Program-made: the position numbers and the translations under genes | Assembly: GCA_023053685.1 (NCBI GenBank) | Contig: JALIGW010000062.1 | Coordinates: forward strand, 2,840,604 to 2,904,603 | Length of the DNA: 64,000 bases | Direction of reading: 5' to 3' | Origin: Diadophis punctatus similis | Lineage: Eukaryota; Chordata; Lepidosauria; Squamata; Dipsadidae | In this document: positions 1 through 11,982 of the stretch, in pieces | Numbering within the stretch: position 1 is the first letter of the stretch | How the letters are laid out: each line of letters starts with the position of its first letter | The notes under the pieces: generated by a model | The model's input: the letters and a program-made list of their open reading frames with translations, nothing else | What the model was told of the DNA's origin: nothing | The model's database searches: none

Positions 1-351
1 GCCGTTTTCACCCTCCCCAGGCTCCTAGAAAGGCTCTGGAGCTTGGGGAGAGCAAAAAAACGGGTCTTCCGGTTTAATTGGAAGTTGGCAAATAGGCCAT
101 TTTCTGCCTCCGGAAGGCCTCTGGGGGGGGGGAGGCTATTTTCATCCTCCCCAGGCTCCTAGAAAGGCTCTGGAGCTTGGAGAGAGCAAAAAACAGGCCT
201 TCCCCACCCCTTTCCGAGGCTGGAAACAGCTTGTTTCCTGACTCCCAGTGGGCCCAGAAGGCCTGAAAATCAGCTGGCCTGAGCTTGCATGTCCACCGAT
301 ATGGCTCCACGTGCCACTTGTGGCACACGTGCCATAGGTTCGCCATCACGG
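1..351 (-). mobile_element. Non-autonomous hAT-type element, family A, cut by the window edge
   Basis: The right end reads ggttcgccatcac, the same terminus as the copies at 10399-10781 and 30220-30644, and the internal sequence (gccacttgtggcacacgtgccatagg, lung of CpG-rich text before it) matches them. No coding capacity is seen. The eight bases after the end, ccttatgc, carry the central TA seen in the other hAT target duplications here. The left end lies outside the window, so the duplication cannot be confirmed. Confidence 0.75.
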
Positions 352-868
352 CCTTATGCCATCAGACTTGGAATTTTGGGCTTAGATAATTTAGAACTGC
401 GTTGCCTTCAATCTGACCTAAGTGTAGCACATAAAATTATCTGCTACAATGTCCTACCTGTCAATGACTATTTCAGCTTCAACAGCAACAATACACAAGC
501 ACACAATAGATATAAACTTAACGTAAATGGCTCCAAACTCGATTGCAGAAAATACAACTTCAGCAACAGAGTGGTCAATGCCTGGAATGCACTACCGGAC
601 TCTGTGGTTTCTTCCCCAAACCCCCAAAACCTTAGACTGTTTACTGTTGACCTCACCCCGTTCCTAAGAGGTCTTTAAGGAGCATGTATAAGTGCACCAA
701 CGTACTTACCGTCCCTGTCCTACTGTCGCCATGTATTCGTAACCATCTCATGTATTCATAACCATGTTTATACATTTTATGTATTCACAATCATGTTTAT
801 ACTTTTTCTGTAATCTTATATATGCTTGACAAAATAAATATAAATAAATAAATAAATAAATAAATAAA
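352..868 (+). pseudogene. 3' end of a non-LTR retrotransposon (clade unresolved)
   Basis: An open frame to 678 ends in a segment with NFSNRVVNAWNALPDSVV, the conserved carboxy-terminal motif of many LINE reverse transcriptase proteins. It is followed by an untranslated tail and a TAAA microsatellite (about 836-868), as expected for a LINE 3' end. Only about the last 110 residues remain, with no reverse transcriptase active site, so the copy is 5' truncated. The same tail, ending in cttgacaaaataaat, recurs inverted at about 52025-52085. Clade (Rex1-, Vingi- or RTE-like) cannot be decided by eye. Confidence 0.6.
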
Positions 869-1239
869 TGGATAGCTTAGAGCAGTGTTTCATGCTAGAC
901 CCCTCCTGAAGAAGCCTTCCCTGGATCCAGCTGATTTGAAGAACTATCGTCCAGTCTCCAACTTACCTTTTTTAGGGAAAGTTGTGGAGAAGGTGGTGGT
1001 GACTCAGCTTCTGCAGCTCCTGGATGAAACAGATCATCTAGATCAGTGGTTCCCAAACTTTTTCAGTCCACCGCCCCCTTGGTGCTACAAACTCACCCTC
1101 ACTGCCCCCACCCCACCCCCTCAGGTGGGCGTGGATTAGTGATCAGGTGACCGGGTGGGCGTGGCCAACTTGTAAAGTGTGGTGAAACTCACTTAACAAC
1201 GCTCTTGCTTAGCAACCAAAAAGTTAGGCTCAATTGTGG

Positions 1240-1735
<496 letters not shown>

Positions 1736-2204
1736 TTCTTCCCTACCTTCCCTTCCTCCCGCCAGCCATGGCCAGGCCACCACCGCCGCTCACCCAGGCC
1801 GATGGCTTGCTAAGCATTCTCCGGGTCATGCACCAGGTCGCAGAGCACCATCAAGGCCGGCTGCTGCGTCAGCAGCTTGGGGTGCTGCAGCTCTTCATTG
1901 AGCTTGGGGAGGCCTCGGCGGCTGAAGGCCACAGGCGCCTTGGTGGGGTCGATGTCAGGGGGCAGCTGGGCTGAGATCCGCGGGTGCACCATGCCGGAGG
2001 GGAGCCCACCAAATTGTGCGCGCTGAGTTGCTAGGTGCCGGGGACATCGGACGGGAAAGTCCGCGCACGCGCAGGTTCCACAGTGGGGCCTTCCCGCAGG
2101 TCTGCGAGTGCTCGCCTGAGCAGCTTCGGGAGCGGTCGGCTTCCCTCGTCGCTGTGCTGTGCTCAGTACCTAGCACTTGTAACTCCATCGCATTCCACGC
2201 TCTT

Positions 2205-2290
2205 GTGTGCAGGGCAGCCCATTCTGAAAGAAAACGTCTCACGTTTTCTTTCAGAATGGGCTGCCCTGCACACAAGAGCGAGGAATGTGA
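2205..2290. repeat. Hairpin inside hAT family C
   Basis: The arm gtgtgcagggcagcccattc with the following gaaagaaaacgt is repeated inverted around a centre near 2245 (ctcacg), ending in gctgccctgcacacaagagcg. Such a palindrome would form a long stem in single-stranded DNA or RNA. A related hairpin built on the same ggcagcc core occurs at about 26185-26295 in a different hAT family. Confidence 0.85.
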
Positions 2291-3839
2291 GGGAGCTTCA
2301 AGTGCAAAAGCATGGCGAACCACCTACCGCCCCCCTGGCCCCTTTCACTGCCCCCCTGTTGCCACCCTTGCCTCTCACCACCCCCCTAAGGGTTCCCACC
2401 GCCCCCTGGGGGGCGGTACCACCCACTTTGGGAACCACTGATCTAGATCCTTATCAGTCGGGTTTCAGGCGCGGCTACAGTACAGAAACTGCCTTGGTCG
2501 CTCTGATGGATGATCTCTGGCGGGCCCGGGATGGGGGGAATTCCTCCATCCTGGTGCTACTTGACCTCTCAGCGGCTTTCGATACCATCGACCATGGTAT
2601 CCTTCTGCATCGTCTCGGTGAGTTGGGAGTGGGAGGCACCGTTTTGCGGTGGTTCTCCTCTTATCTCGCCGATAGGATGCAGTTGGTGCTGGCAGGAGGG
2701 CAGAGATCGTCCCCTAGGCCCCTATCATGTGGGGTGCCTCAGGGGTCGGTTCTCTCGCCCATCCTGTTTAACATCTACATGAAACCGCTGGGTGAGATCA
2801 TTCCCAGACATGGGGTGTGTTTCCATCAGTACGCTGACGACACCCAGCTGTACATCACCACCCCGTCTGACTTCAGTGAGGCAGTTGATGTAATGTGCCG
2901 GTGCCTGGACGACGTTAAGATCTGGATGGGGAGGAACAGACTCAGACTTAATCCCGACAAGACTGAGTGGCTGTGGATATTGCCTCCTAAGGACCATGAC
3001 AACTGTCCCTCCTTGGTCTTTGAGGGAGCTAAACTGACTCCCTCGGACCAGGCCCGCAACTTGGGGGTCCTCCTAGACCCACAGCTAAAATTGGATCATC
3101 ATCTTTCTGCTGTGGCTAGGGGGGCCTTTGCACAGGTTCGCCTGGTGCACCAGTTGCGGCCATACTTGGAGAAGGAGGCTCTACTCACGGTCACTCATGC
3201 CCTTGTCACCTCGCGTTTGGACTACTGCAATGCGCTCTACATGGGGCTCCAAGAAGGAGATTTGACCGAAGGAGGACACCCAGGAAGACCGGCTAAACGA
3301 TCTACTGCAAATCCAGCGTTTCTGAAGGGTGATCCTGACAAATTCCCAAACGAAGGTGAGACTTAAGAGATTCCCTGAAACTCCCTGTGGGGTGATTCTG
3401 AGCTATTCCCTGCAAGGCTACTCTCTGTGAAGGAATTCCCTGTGAGTTGACTCCCTGCTTACGAGCTCTGCAAAGCACAGAGATTATCTACAAAGCAATC
3501 CATCTCGTTTGTTGAAGTGAGCTGGAGCTGTGAGGCTAGGATCCCTATTCCCTGCGAGCGGAGACTGCTTCAGCGTAACCTGATCCCCCTGCAACCATCC
3601 GATTCCCCTGCACCCAGAGGATAAAGGGAGCCACGTGGCTGGGAAGCACAGCAGAGGAGAGAGCCGGCAACGAGAGGCAGCACAAAGAAGTTTATACCGG
3701 CAAAGATCAGTGGAGCACGTGTGATCCCCAGCGTGCTGCAGCAGAGTCCGAAGCTTTTAGTGCCTGCTTGTTCCCCCCATCGGAGCTTGTTCACTTCCCT
3801 CACCGGAGCCTGCTTATTTCCTGGACTATAGATTGGGAT

Positions 3840-4640
3840 TGATAGATTGAGATTGATCATTGACTGTTTAATTTAACCTAACTGATTGATAGATTGGGAA
3901 TTTAATTGATTGATAGATTGGGAATGATCACAGGACCACTGATTTTTAGTAGATTAAGTTATTTGATTGTTTAATTATAGGGATACCTACTAGAAAAAAT
4001 GATAGATTGTTTAGCTAACTAACCCATCTGACTAATAGATTGATCAACCGATAATAGAGTGATTAGCCATCTGACTAATAGATTGAATAGAATCCATCTG
4101 ACCAATAGATTGATCAACCGATAATAGAGTGATTAGCCAACTCACATCTGATTGATAGACTGGGACAACTGATTATAGTAAAATAAAGTAGTAAATAGTA
4201 AGTAGAATAAGATAGCAAGAAGCAGTAATATAAGTAGTGAAGAGTAAGTAGAACAGGACAGTAAGAAGCAAAATAAGCTAATTGATAGACGGGGACAACT
4301 GATTGTAGTATAAAAAAAGTAGTAAACAGTAAGAAGAATAAGATAGTAAGAAGTAGTAAAATAAACAGTAAATAGTAAGTAGAACAAGATAGTAAGAAGC
4401 AAAATAAGTTAAATAGTAAGTAGGATAACTTAGTAAGAAGCAAACAGAATAAGTAAAATAAGATAGTAAATAGTAAGTAGAACAAGTAAGAAAGATTGAG
4501 ACCACCTACTGTAGTAGAATAAAATAGTTAATAGTAAGTAGAATAAGTTAGCAAGAAACAAGTAGAATAAGCAGAATAAGTAGTAAATAATAAGTAGAAT
4601 AAGCGAGCAGAATAAGCAATTTGATAGACTAACGGACAAT
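3840..4640 (+). repeat. Degenerate tandem repeats in the CR1 5' untranslated region
   Basis: Two blocks: about 3840-4170 with repeated tgattgatagattggga and atctgactaatagattga units, and about 4170-4640 with AGTAAGTAGAATAAG-like units in irregular order. The purine-rich strand is the sense strand of the CR1. The long minus-strand frames across it (Leu, Tyr, Ser, Phe rich) come from the repeat. The block sits directly upstream of ORF1, so it may be part of the element's promoter or leader, but that is inference. Confidence 0.8.
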
Positions 4641-4764
4641 AGGAATTTTTCTAGTAACCACACACCCACACTCTACACACTCACAGACAAGGGAAACTTA
4701 CTAGTAACTCCACACTCCCACACTCTACACTCCTACTCTCACCCCCAACCAAAAAGCCACACAC

Positions 4765-5781
4765 ATGGATCAAGGAACAGACTCCATTGTGACATGCAGA
4801 ACATGCTCCATGTACACGCTTATGCCCACAGAAAACTATAACTACACATGCACCAAATGCAAACTAATCAAATTACTAGAAGAAAAAGTAGAAGATCTAG
4901 AGAAAAGCCTAAACACCCTGAAACTCAACCAACAAAACAAGAAACCCCAAACCCCACAAAAAGAACACGCACAAAAAGAACACAAAAATGACCAAGCAAC
5001 TTCCACTTCAGCTAACCCCTCGGAGGAAGAAAGCAGATGGACACATGTCACCAACAGAAAAAAATACAAACCAAACACAAAACCACTGTCCAAACCAACC
5101 CACCCAGACCCAACCCCACTGGCTCTAAGCAACCAATACCATGGACTTCCAATAGAAGGTAACACACAGACACACAAAAAAGAAACACCAGAAAGAACCC
5201 TCAACAGAGCAGCAGCACCAAACACCACAATGACAAAGAAAGAAACTCCTCAAACAACTCCAGGCAAAAAGAAAAGGCGAGTACTGGTAATAGGAGATTC
5301 AATCCTCAGAGGAACCGAACCCGCCATCTGTAGACCAGATAACCAATCCTGAGAGGTATGCTGCCTCCCAGGAGCCAAAATCATAGACGTAGCAGAGAAA
5401 GTAACTGAAATAATAAAACCCACAGAATATTACCCCCTACTATTACTCCACGTAGGAACAAATGACACAAAAAAGAACTTGAAAGCAATACAGAACGACT
5501 ATGAGCAACTAGGCAAGAATGTCAAAAACCTAGGTGCGCAAGTAGTCTTCTCGTCCATACTACCAACAAGAGGACAACACCCAGCAAGGGAACAAAGAAT
5601 CCTACAAGTAAACCACTGGCTAAAAGGTTGGTGTCGCCAAAAAAACTTTGGATTTCTGGACCATGGACTGTACTACCTCCAAGATGGACTTTTGGCAAGG
5701 GATGGGTTACACCTCACAAAGACTGGGAAGAATGTCTTCGGAAAAAGACTGGCCCAACTTGTCAGGAGGGCTTTAAACTAA
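4765..5781 (+). pseudogene. CR1 ORF1 with SGNH esterase domain, one premature stop
   Basis: ORF1 protein of CR1, an RNA-binding and esterase protein needed in the retrotransposition particle. The amino end has paired cysteine motifs (CRTC about residue 12, CTKC about 30) followed by a coiled-coil-like stretch and a charged linker. A GDSIL-type SGNH hydrolase follows: IGDSIL at residues about 176-181, HVGTNDT near 5455 and DGLHLT near 5704, which supply the expected Ser, Asn and Asp-His residues. A single TGA at 5350-5352 interrupts an otherwise open frame of 338 codons. It may be a CGA-to-TGA change at a CpG, which is inference. The rest of the frame is clean, suggesting recent loss. Confidence 0.88.
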
Positions 5782-5783
5782 AA

Positions 5784-8708
5784 TCACGAGGGGAGGGTGA
5801 CCAATCTACAGGATCCCTGGGACCCAACTCCAAGAATGGAACCCAAGCAAACAAAACAAACAACAAACCAAAAAGGGATGGGGAAGAAAACAAACTCAAA
5901 CGCCAAACAAGAGACAAAGAAAGAACACCCACAATCAGGCACAAAGAACTCAAATGCCTCTACACAAATGCACAAAGCCTAGGGAATAAACAGGGTGAAC
6001 TTGAAATGTTAATGCACGAAGGTACACATGACATAGTTGGAATAACAGAAACTTGGTGGGACGAATCACACGATTGGAACACACAGATAAAAGGATACAA
6101 ACTCTACAAAAAAACCAGATCACACAAAAAAGGAGGTGGAGTTGCACTGTATATAAAGGACCACTATGTAGCTACAGAGCTACAAGTAAGCAAGGAAGAA
6201 AACCCATTAGAATGCATATGGGTCAACATAAAAGAAAAAAAGAATGACACAACAATAGGAGTATACTACAGACCACCAAACCAAACAGAAACAATGGACA
6301 CCCTTTTTACCAACCAGCTAAAGAACATATGCAAGAAAAATAGCATTGTAATAATGGGAGACTTCAACTACCCGGACATCAACTGGAAAACCAACTCAGC
6401 ACCAAGTGAGAAATCTAACAGATTCCTAACCAGCCTAGCCGACAACTTCATTGTCCAAAAAGTGGAGGAGGGAACTAGAGGGGCAGCCATACTGGATCTA
6501 ATACTTACAAACAGAGAAGAAACAATAGAAGGAGTCGAAGCTGCGGGAACACTGGGCGAGAGTGACCACGTAATACTAAAATTCACCATAAAGCAAACAC
6601 AAATAACTGAACATAACAACACCTATATCCCAGACTTTAAAAAAGCTGACTTCAATAAATTCAGAGAAAACCTGGGAAAGATCTCTTGGATGGAAGTACT
6701 AAAGGGTAAAACAACTCAAGAAGCCTGGGAGATCCTGAAAAACACGATCATAAAAGCCCAGAACACCACAATACCGATGAGGAAGAAAAACAAGAAATCC
6801 AAAAGGAAACCAGCATGGCTAAACAAAAATCTCACCGATAAACTGAATGAAAAAAAAGATAAATACAAAAAATGGAAAGAGGGGCACATAACCAAGGCAG
6901 AGTACCAACAGACAGCCAGAATCTGTAAAGAAACAATCAGGACAGCAAAGGCCCAGAATGAACAAAGACTCGCAACAAAAGTCAAAGACAACAAAAAAAG
7001 CTTCTTCCAACACATTAACAACAAGAAAAAAATCAAAGAAACAGTTGGTCCACTAAAGAGAGAAGACGGCAAAGAAGTAACAGACAACACAGACAAAGCA
7101 GAGCTACTGAACACATTCTTCGCATCAGTCTTCACACAAAAGGAAACTGCAGCTCAACTACCCAGCAACACAAATATAAAAAACAGATTCGAAGCAAGAC
7201 TCAACCTAAGCAAAAATACAGTAAGAGATCACCTATCTGAACTTAACGAATACAAAGCACCAGGACCAGACGGATTACATCCCAGAGTCCTAAAAGAACT
7301 AGCAGAAGTCATTTCAGAACCACTGCACCACATCTTCCACAAATCCTGGAACACAGGGGAACTACCCGAGGACTGGAAAAGAGCTGACGTGGTCCCCATC
7401 TTCAAAAAAGGTAAAAAAACAGACCCAGGAAACTACAGACCAATCAGCCTAACATCAATACCTGGGAAAATACTGGAAAAAATAATTAAAAACCAGATCT
7501 CCCATCATCTAAAAACAAACCAAGTAATAACCAACAGTCAACACGGATTTGTTAAGAACAAGTCATGCCAAACCAACCTCATTTCATTCTTCAACACTGT
7601 GACCAAATTAGTAGACCAGCGTAATGCAGTAGACATAATATACCTGGACTTTAGCAAAGCATTTGACAAAGTAGACCACAACCTACTCCTTCATAAGCTA
7701 GAAAAAAGCGGGATAGACAGCTACACAACCAGATGGATTAACAATTGGCTGACCAACCGTACCCAGCGAGTAGTCCTCAATGGCTCTAAGTCCACATGGA
7801 GAGAAGTAAGCAGTGGGGTACCACAAGGTTCCGTCCTAGGCCCAATACTCTTCAATATCTTTATAAATGATCTAGATGAGGGAATAGCAGGAGAACTAAC
7901 CAAATTTGCAGATGACACCAAGCTGGCGGGAGTAGCAAACACCCCAGAGGACAGACTCAAAATCCAGAGGGACCTCGACAGACTCGAACACTGGGCCCAA
8001 ACCAATAAAATGAAATTTAACGCAGAGAAAAGTAAAATTCTACACCTAGGCAAGAAGAATAAAAAATACACATACAAACTAGGCGAAACCACACTCAATA
8101 GCAGCGATTGCGAAAGGGATCTCGGAGTCCTGGTAGACAGCCAACTAAATATGAGCCAGCAGTGTGCAGCAGCAGCCAAAAAGGCCAACACAGTCCTGAG
8201 CTGCATAAATAGAGGGATACAATCAAGGACCAGAGAGGTACTTGTACCACTCTATAAAGCCTTGGTCAGACTACACCTAGAGTACTGCATCCAGTTTTGG
8301 TCACCACACTACAAAAAAGACATTGAAACCCTAGAGAAAGTGCAGAAGAGAGCAACCAGGATGATAAAGGGTCTGGAAAATAAAACATACGAAGAGCGGT
8401 TGCAGGAACTGAGCTTGGCCAGTCTAGCGAAGAGAAGGACCAGGGGTGACATGATAGCAGTGTTTCAATACTTGAGGGGATGCCACAGAGAGGAGGGGGT
8501 CAGGCTGTTCTCTATTGCACCAGAAAGCCAAACAAGGAATAACGGATGGAAGCTGACCAAGGAGAGATTCAACCTGGAAGTGAGGAGAAACTTTCTGACA
8601 GTGAGAGCGATCAACCAGTGGAACAGCTTGCCAGCGGAGGTCGTGAGAGCCCCAACACTTGCGACCTTCAAGGAGAGACTGGACTGCCATCTGTCTCAAA
8701 TGATGTAG
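5784..8708 (+). CDS. CR1 ORF2: endonuclease and reverse transcriptase
   Basis: The open frame runs without a stop from 5628 to 8708. The part before 5781 overlaps ORF1 in another frame, so the true start is uncertain; the first ATG after ORF1 is at about 6007. It carries an apurinic endonuclease (ITETWWDES, MGDFNYPDINW, GESDHVIL) and a reverse transcriptase (DFSKAFDKVDHN, SSGVPQGSVLGPILFN, KFADDTKLAG), then the CR1 carboxy-terminal region (LEYCIQFWSPHYKKD, NQWNSLPAEVV). Its role is target-primed reverse transcription in the nucleus. No frame break is visible, and length is normal for the family. It could be a source of protein in trans even though its ORF1 has a stop. Confidence 0.93.
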   Translation, partial: SRGEGDQSTGSLGPNSKNGTQANKTNNKPKRDGEENKLKRQTRDKERTPTIRHKELKCLYTNAQSLGNKQGELEMLMHEGTHDIVGITETWWDESHDWNTQIKGYKLYKKTRSHKKGGGVALYIKDHYVATELQVSKEENPLECIWVNIKEKKNDTTIGVYYRPPNQTETMDTLFTNQLKNICKKNSIVIMGDFNYPDINWKTNSAPSEKSNRFLTSLADNFIVQKVEEGTRGAAILDLILTNREETIEGVEAAGTLGESDHVILKFTIKQTQITEHNNTYIPDFKKADFNKFRENLGKISWMEVLKGKTTQEAWEILKNTIIKAQNTTIPMRKKNKKSKRKPAWLNKNLTDKLNEKKDKYKKWKEGHITKAEYQQTARICKETIRTAKAQNEQRLATKVKDNKKSFFQHINNKKKIKETVGPLKREDGKEVTDNTDKAELLNTFFASVFTQKETAAQLPSNTNIKNRFEARLNLSKNTVRDHLSELNEYKAPGPDGLHPRVLKELAEVISEPLHHIFHKSWNTGELPEDWKRADVVPIFKKGKKTDPGNYRPISLTSIPGKILEKIIKNQISHHLKTNQVITNSQHGFVKNKSCQTNLISFFNTVTKLVDQRNAVDIIYLDFSKAFDKVDHNLLLHKLEKSGIDSYTTRWINNWLTNRTQRVVLNGSKSTWREVSSGVPQGSVLGPILFNIFINDLDEGIAGELTKFADDTKLAGVANTPEDRLKIQRDLDRLEHWAQTNKMKFNAEKSKILHLGKKNKKYTYKLGETTLNSSDCERDLGVLVDSQLNMSQQCAAAAKKANTVLSCINRGIQSRTREVLVPLYKALVRLHLEYCIQFWSPHYKKDIETLEKVQKRATRMIKGLENKTYEERLQELSLASLAKRRTRGDMIAVFQYLRGCHREEGVRLFSIAPESQTRNNGWKLTKERFNLEVRRNFLTVRAINQWNSLPAEVVRAPTLATFKERLDCHLSQMM

Positions 8709-9417
8709 GAACTCCTGCTTGAGCAGGGGGTTGGACTAGATGACCTACAAGGTCCCTTCCAACTCTAATAATAAATCTAAATCTAAAAGTATCCGGAGAC
8801 TTCAGTTGGTGCAAAATGCGGCTGCGCGTGCTGTGGTGGGTGTGCCAAGGTACACCCACGTGACACCGATACTCCGCCAGCTGCATTGGTTGCCCATCGG
8901 TCTCCGGGTCCAATTCAAGGTGTTGATCACCATCTTTAAAGCCCTTCATGGCTTAGGACCAGGCTATCTTCGGGACCGCATTCTGCCTCATACTTCCCTC
9001 CGACCGGTTAGGGCCCATAGAGTTGGCCTCCTCCAGGTCCCGTTGGCCAAGCAATGCCGGCTGGCGGGCCCTAGTGGGAGAGCCTTCTCTGTGGCCGGCC
9101 CCGCGCTCTGGAACCAACTTCCCCCAGAGACCCGAACTATCCCCACTCTGCTGGCCTTCCGAAAAGCCGTTAAGACATGGCTTTTCCTGCAGGCTGGGGG
9201 TAGAGCTTAATCCACTCGAGCTCACCCCCAAGTATGTATGATTGGTGAATGGTTGTTGATTTTTTTTTATATTGTGTTTTTAAATTTTGTATTTGCTTTT
9301 AATTAATATTTAATTTTGGTTTATTCTTGTATTTTTCTCTGTTGTACGCCACCCTGAGTCCTTTGGGAGTTGGGCGGCATATAAGAATACCAAAATAAAT
9401 AAATAAATAAATAAATA

Positions 9418-10234
9418 GTTGGGAAATTCCGAAAGGCCAGACACAAAATGGCCATAGCTGAGAAACACTAGCTTCGAGAAGTGAATTGAAAGCAACAGAA
9501 CAATGCTTAAATGTTTCCCACTAGAAAACAGAAGTCAAACCCTTGGCTTGCTACTCATGAAAACCTTGGATCAGTAGCGAATGGTAAAATGAATTGCCAG
9601 CTGTGCAATATGGTAGCAAGGAAGGCAAATATACTTTTGGCCACATCAATCCAGACAGTTTCCAAAGCTCTAAAAGCCCCTGTTCCTTTGTCCAAGTGAA
9701 GGTTGGACAGGCATTTGTGTGGGATGCTGTAATTTGGATTTCCTTCTCTCTTTTTTTTATAAATTTTTTTTTCTCCACAATTTCCATATATATATCAATG
9801 CTTAAGATGTATCAATAACATACACAATTATGCATTTCATCCAATCAATCATAAATCAATATACTATTTTGCACCTATTTTATACTGTTGTCCATCAGTC
9901 TGTTTTTCTTCATCTCTTAACACTCCCCTCCCTCTATCACCATCCCCTCCTTCTACCTCCTTACTCCTTCTCTCCCCCTTCCTACTTCCCTCCTCCCTCT
10001 TCTCCCTTCATCTTTCTACTTCCTCTTCTCCATCTTTTCCTTTCCCTGAGTGATTCTTATCCTAATTCATCTTATATTTGACAGACTGATAGCACATTCC
10101 ATACATTTTAAAATTCTCGGTGTCTCTTCTAAGATCATTAGTTTTGTATCATTTCTATACCTATAACTCTTTATTCTGGATATATGCTATTAATCTAATG
10201 CTGCCTCGTCAAAACCTAATTTTGTCTCCTGGGT
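9418..10234. other. AT-rich sequence, possible 3' part of an older L1-like insertion
   Basis: No supported gene. At about 9745-9780 there are T runs that could be an inverted A tail, followed by T- and C-rich sequence with ORFs of low complexity. This block, 22045-22461 and 27942-28680 become contiguous when the younger L1 (10254-22025) and the TA-flanked element (22464-27939) are removed. The joined sequence has a CpG-rich minus-strand head near 28400-28660 and this AT-rich tail, so it may be an old, internally deleted L1-like insertion. That is a weak inference. Confidence 0.35.
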
Positions 10235-10398
10235 CTACCACTATTTTATTTTCTTTTTTAAAAAGAATGGTATATAAACATTAAAAATGACAAACATACA
10301 TTGAACATGACACTACATGTACTTACATGTACATATATACATATAAACTTTTACGGTAAACGTCTTGACCTTGTCCTTTTGTTTGTATATTTCTATAT

Positions 10399-10781
10399 CC
10401 GTGATGGCGAACCTATGGCACGGGTGCCACAAGTGGCACGCGGAGCCATATCGGTGGGCACGCGAGCTCAGGTCCGGCGTGCATGTGTGCACCAGCCGGC
10501 TGATTTTTGGGCCTTCTTGGCCCACTGGGAGTCGGGAAACAGGCTGTTTCCAGCCTCCAGAGGGGGTGGGGAAGGCCGTTTTCGCCCTCCCCAGGCTCCT
10601 AGAAAGGCTCTGGAGCCTGGGGAGAGGGAAAAATGGGCGTGCCATTGCATGCTGGGAGCAGGGGGGGCATGTGTGCATGTGCGGGGGTGCATGGAATTAG
10701 GAGTGTGGGCACGCACACACGTGATCCCCCGCATTCCCCCCCCCTTTTGGCACGCAAACCAAAAAAGGTTCGCCATCACTG
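10399..10781. mobile_element. Non-autonomous hAT-type element, family A
   Basis: Termini ccgtgatggcgaacct and aggttcgccatcactg are inverted repeats with one or two changes, flanked by an exact 8-bp duplication ttctatat (10391-10398 and 10782-10789). The interior is CpG-rich and matches the copies at 1-351 and 30220-30644. It lies in the 3' untranslated region of the L1 and is therefore younger than that L1. No coding function. Confidence 0.9.
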
Positions 10782-10939
10782 TTCTATATAATTATATCTG
10801 TCTATATCATATTTCTCTTCTCATTTTTGTCTACTTATGTTATTGATAAATTAATACATATAAAAATATATTTGTAATACTTATACTTATCTATTATTCT
10901 ATCAGTTGGTAGGTTATCGATTATAACTTATCTATCTGT

Positions 10940-11977
10940 CTAAACATTTCTATGTTTCTTTTTTCCGTTTCTTTTTTCTAGCCAGTTATAAAAGAGGTTC
11001 CAAGTTTCAAAGAATTCTGAGTTTTTTTTCTGTTTCAATTCTAGTGTTAATTTGTCCAATTCTGCACATTCTAAATTTTTTTTTATTATTATGTTTTCTG
11101 CTGGTACATCACCTTGTTTCCAATGCTGCGCTAGTACTATTCTTGCTGCTGTTAGTACATGGGTTATGATATACCAATATTTCTTTTCTATTTTTTGCTC
11201 CAACATCCCTAACAAGAAAGTTTCCGGTGTGAGATTTATTTTTAATTTAGTTATTTCTTGGAGCCAGGTATGTATTGTTTGCCAGAAGTTTTTAATTTTG
11301 GGGCACGTCCACCACATGTGATAGTAGGTTCCATTTTTGTGAGGACATTTCCAACATTTAGGATTCATGTTTGGGTACATTCTGGCCAATCTCGCTGGTG
11401 GAAGATGCCATCTGTAATACATTTTATAGATATTCTCCTTGTATGATGTTGATTTGGTTATTTTCAAATTTTTAGTCCATATTTCTTCCCACTGTTCCTG
11501 ATTTATTTCATATCCAAAATTTTTAATCCAGCTTGTCATATTTCCCTTTCCCTTTTCTTTTTTCATTTTGTAATTTATTAAAAATTTATAGATTTTTGTT
11601 ATCATCTTTTTTTCTGGTCCCAATAAAATTTTGTCCAATTCTGATTTCTTTTTTGCTATTCCAAATTTTTTTCTTGTCTTCCTGTAGTCTGGTTTTAATT
11701 TGATAATATGGCCACCAATCTATTCCGATTCCTTGATCTCTTAAGGTTTGGATCTCTTTTAAGTTCCCTTGTTCATCTAGTATTTGTTCATATTTAACCA
11801 TTTTATATATGTCTGTTGTGGTGGGGTATGTAATCGCCTCCATGGTTGAAAACCATGTTGGAATTTCTGTGTATTGTTGGTGTTTTATTTTACTCCATGT
11901 ATTATATAATGACTCTCTGATTTTATGTTTTTGGAAATAGGAATGTGTTTTGTGTTTTCCATCCCATATAAAGCTAT
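10940..11977 (-). pseudogene. L1 ORF2 carboxy-terminal part (copy d)
   Basis: The minus-strand frames 11843-11586 and 11638-10940 continue the L1 ORF2 that was cut by the copia insertion. They include the carboxy-terminal cysteine-rich motif of L1 ORF2 (CWKCPHKNGTYYHMWWTC) and the segment HVLTAARIVLAQHWK. There is one frame change near 11600-11640. Read with 16863-18109 this forms the connection, RT and C-terminal regions of one protein. Confidence 0.88.
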
Positions 11978-11982
11978 GCCAC

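Larger units (their letters stand above)
3249..8787 (+). mobile_element. Full-length CR1 LINE
   Basis: About 5.5 kb inserted in L2-like copy 1. It has a long 5' untranslated region (3249-4764), ORF1 (4765-5781, one internal stop), ORF2 (to 8708) and the classic CR1 3' terminus (ggttggactagatgacct, then aaggtcccttccaactct) with a short ATCTAA-like repeat. The host LINE resumes at 8788 but about ten of its bases at the junction (present in the intact copy at 36140-36150) are missing, so insertion was accompanied by a small target deletion rather than a duplication. Confidence 0.92.

Noticed and set aside
2035..2440. Amino-terminal extension of the L2-like RT frame
   Set aside because: This part is inside the hAT element; the frame is open across the junction by chance.
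4114..4669. Minus-strand frames rich in Leu, Tyr, Phe and Ser resembling membrane proteins
   Set aside because: They are the inverse of the AGTAAGTAG repeat block in the CR1 leader.
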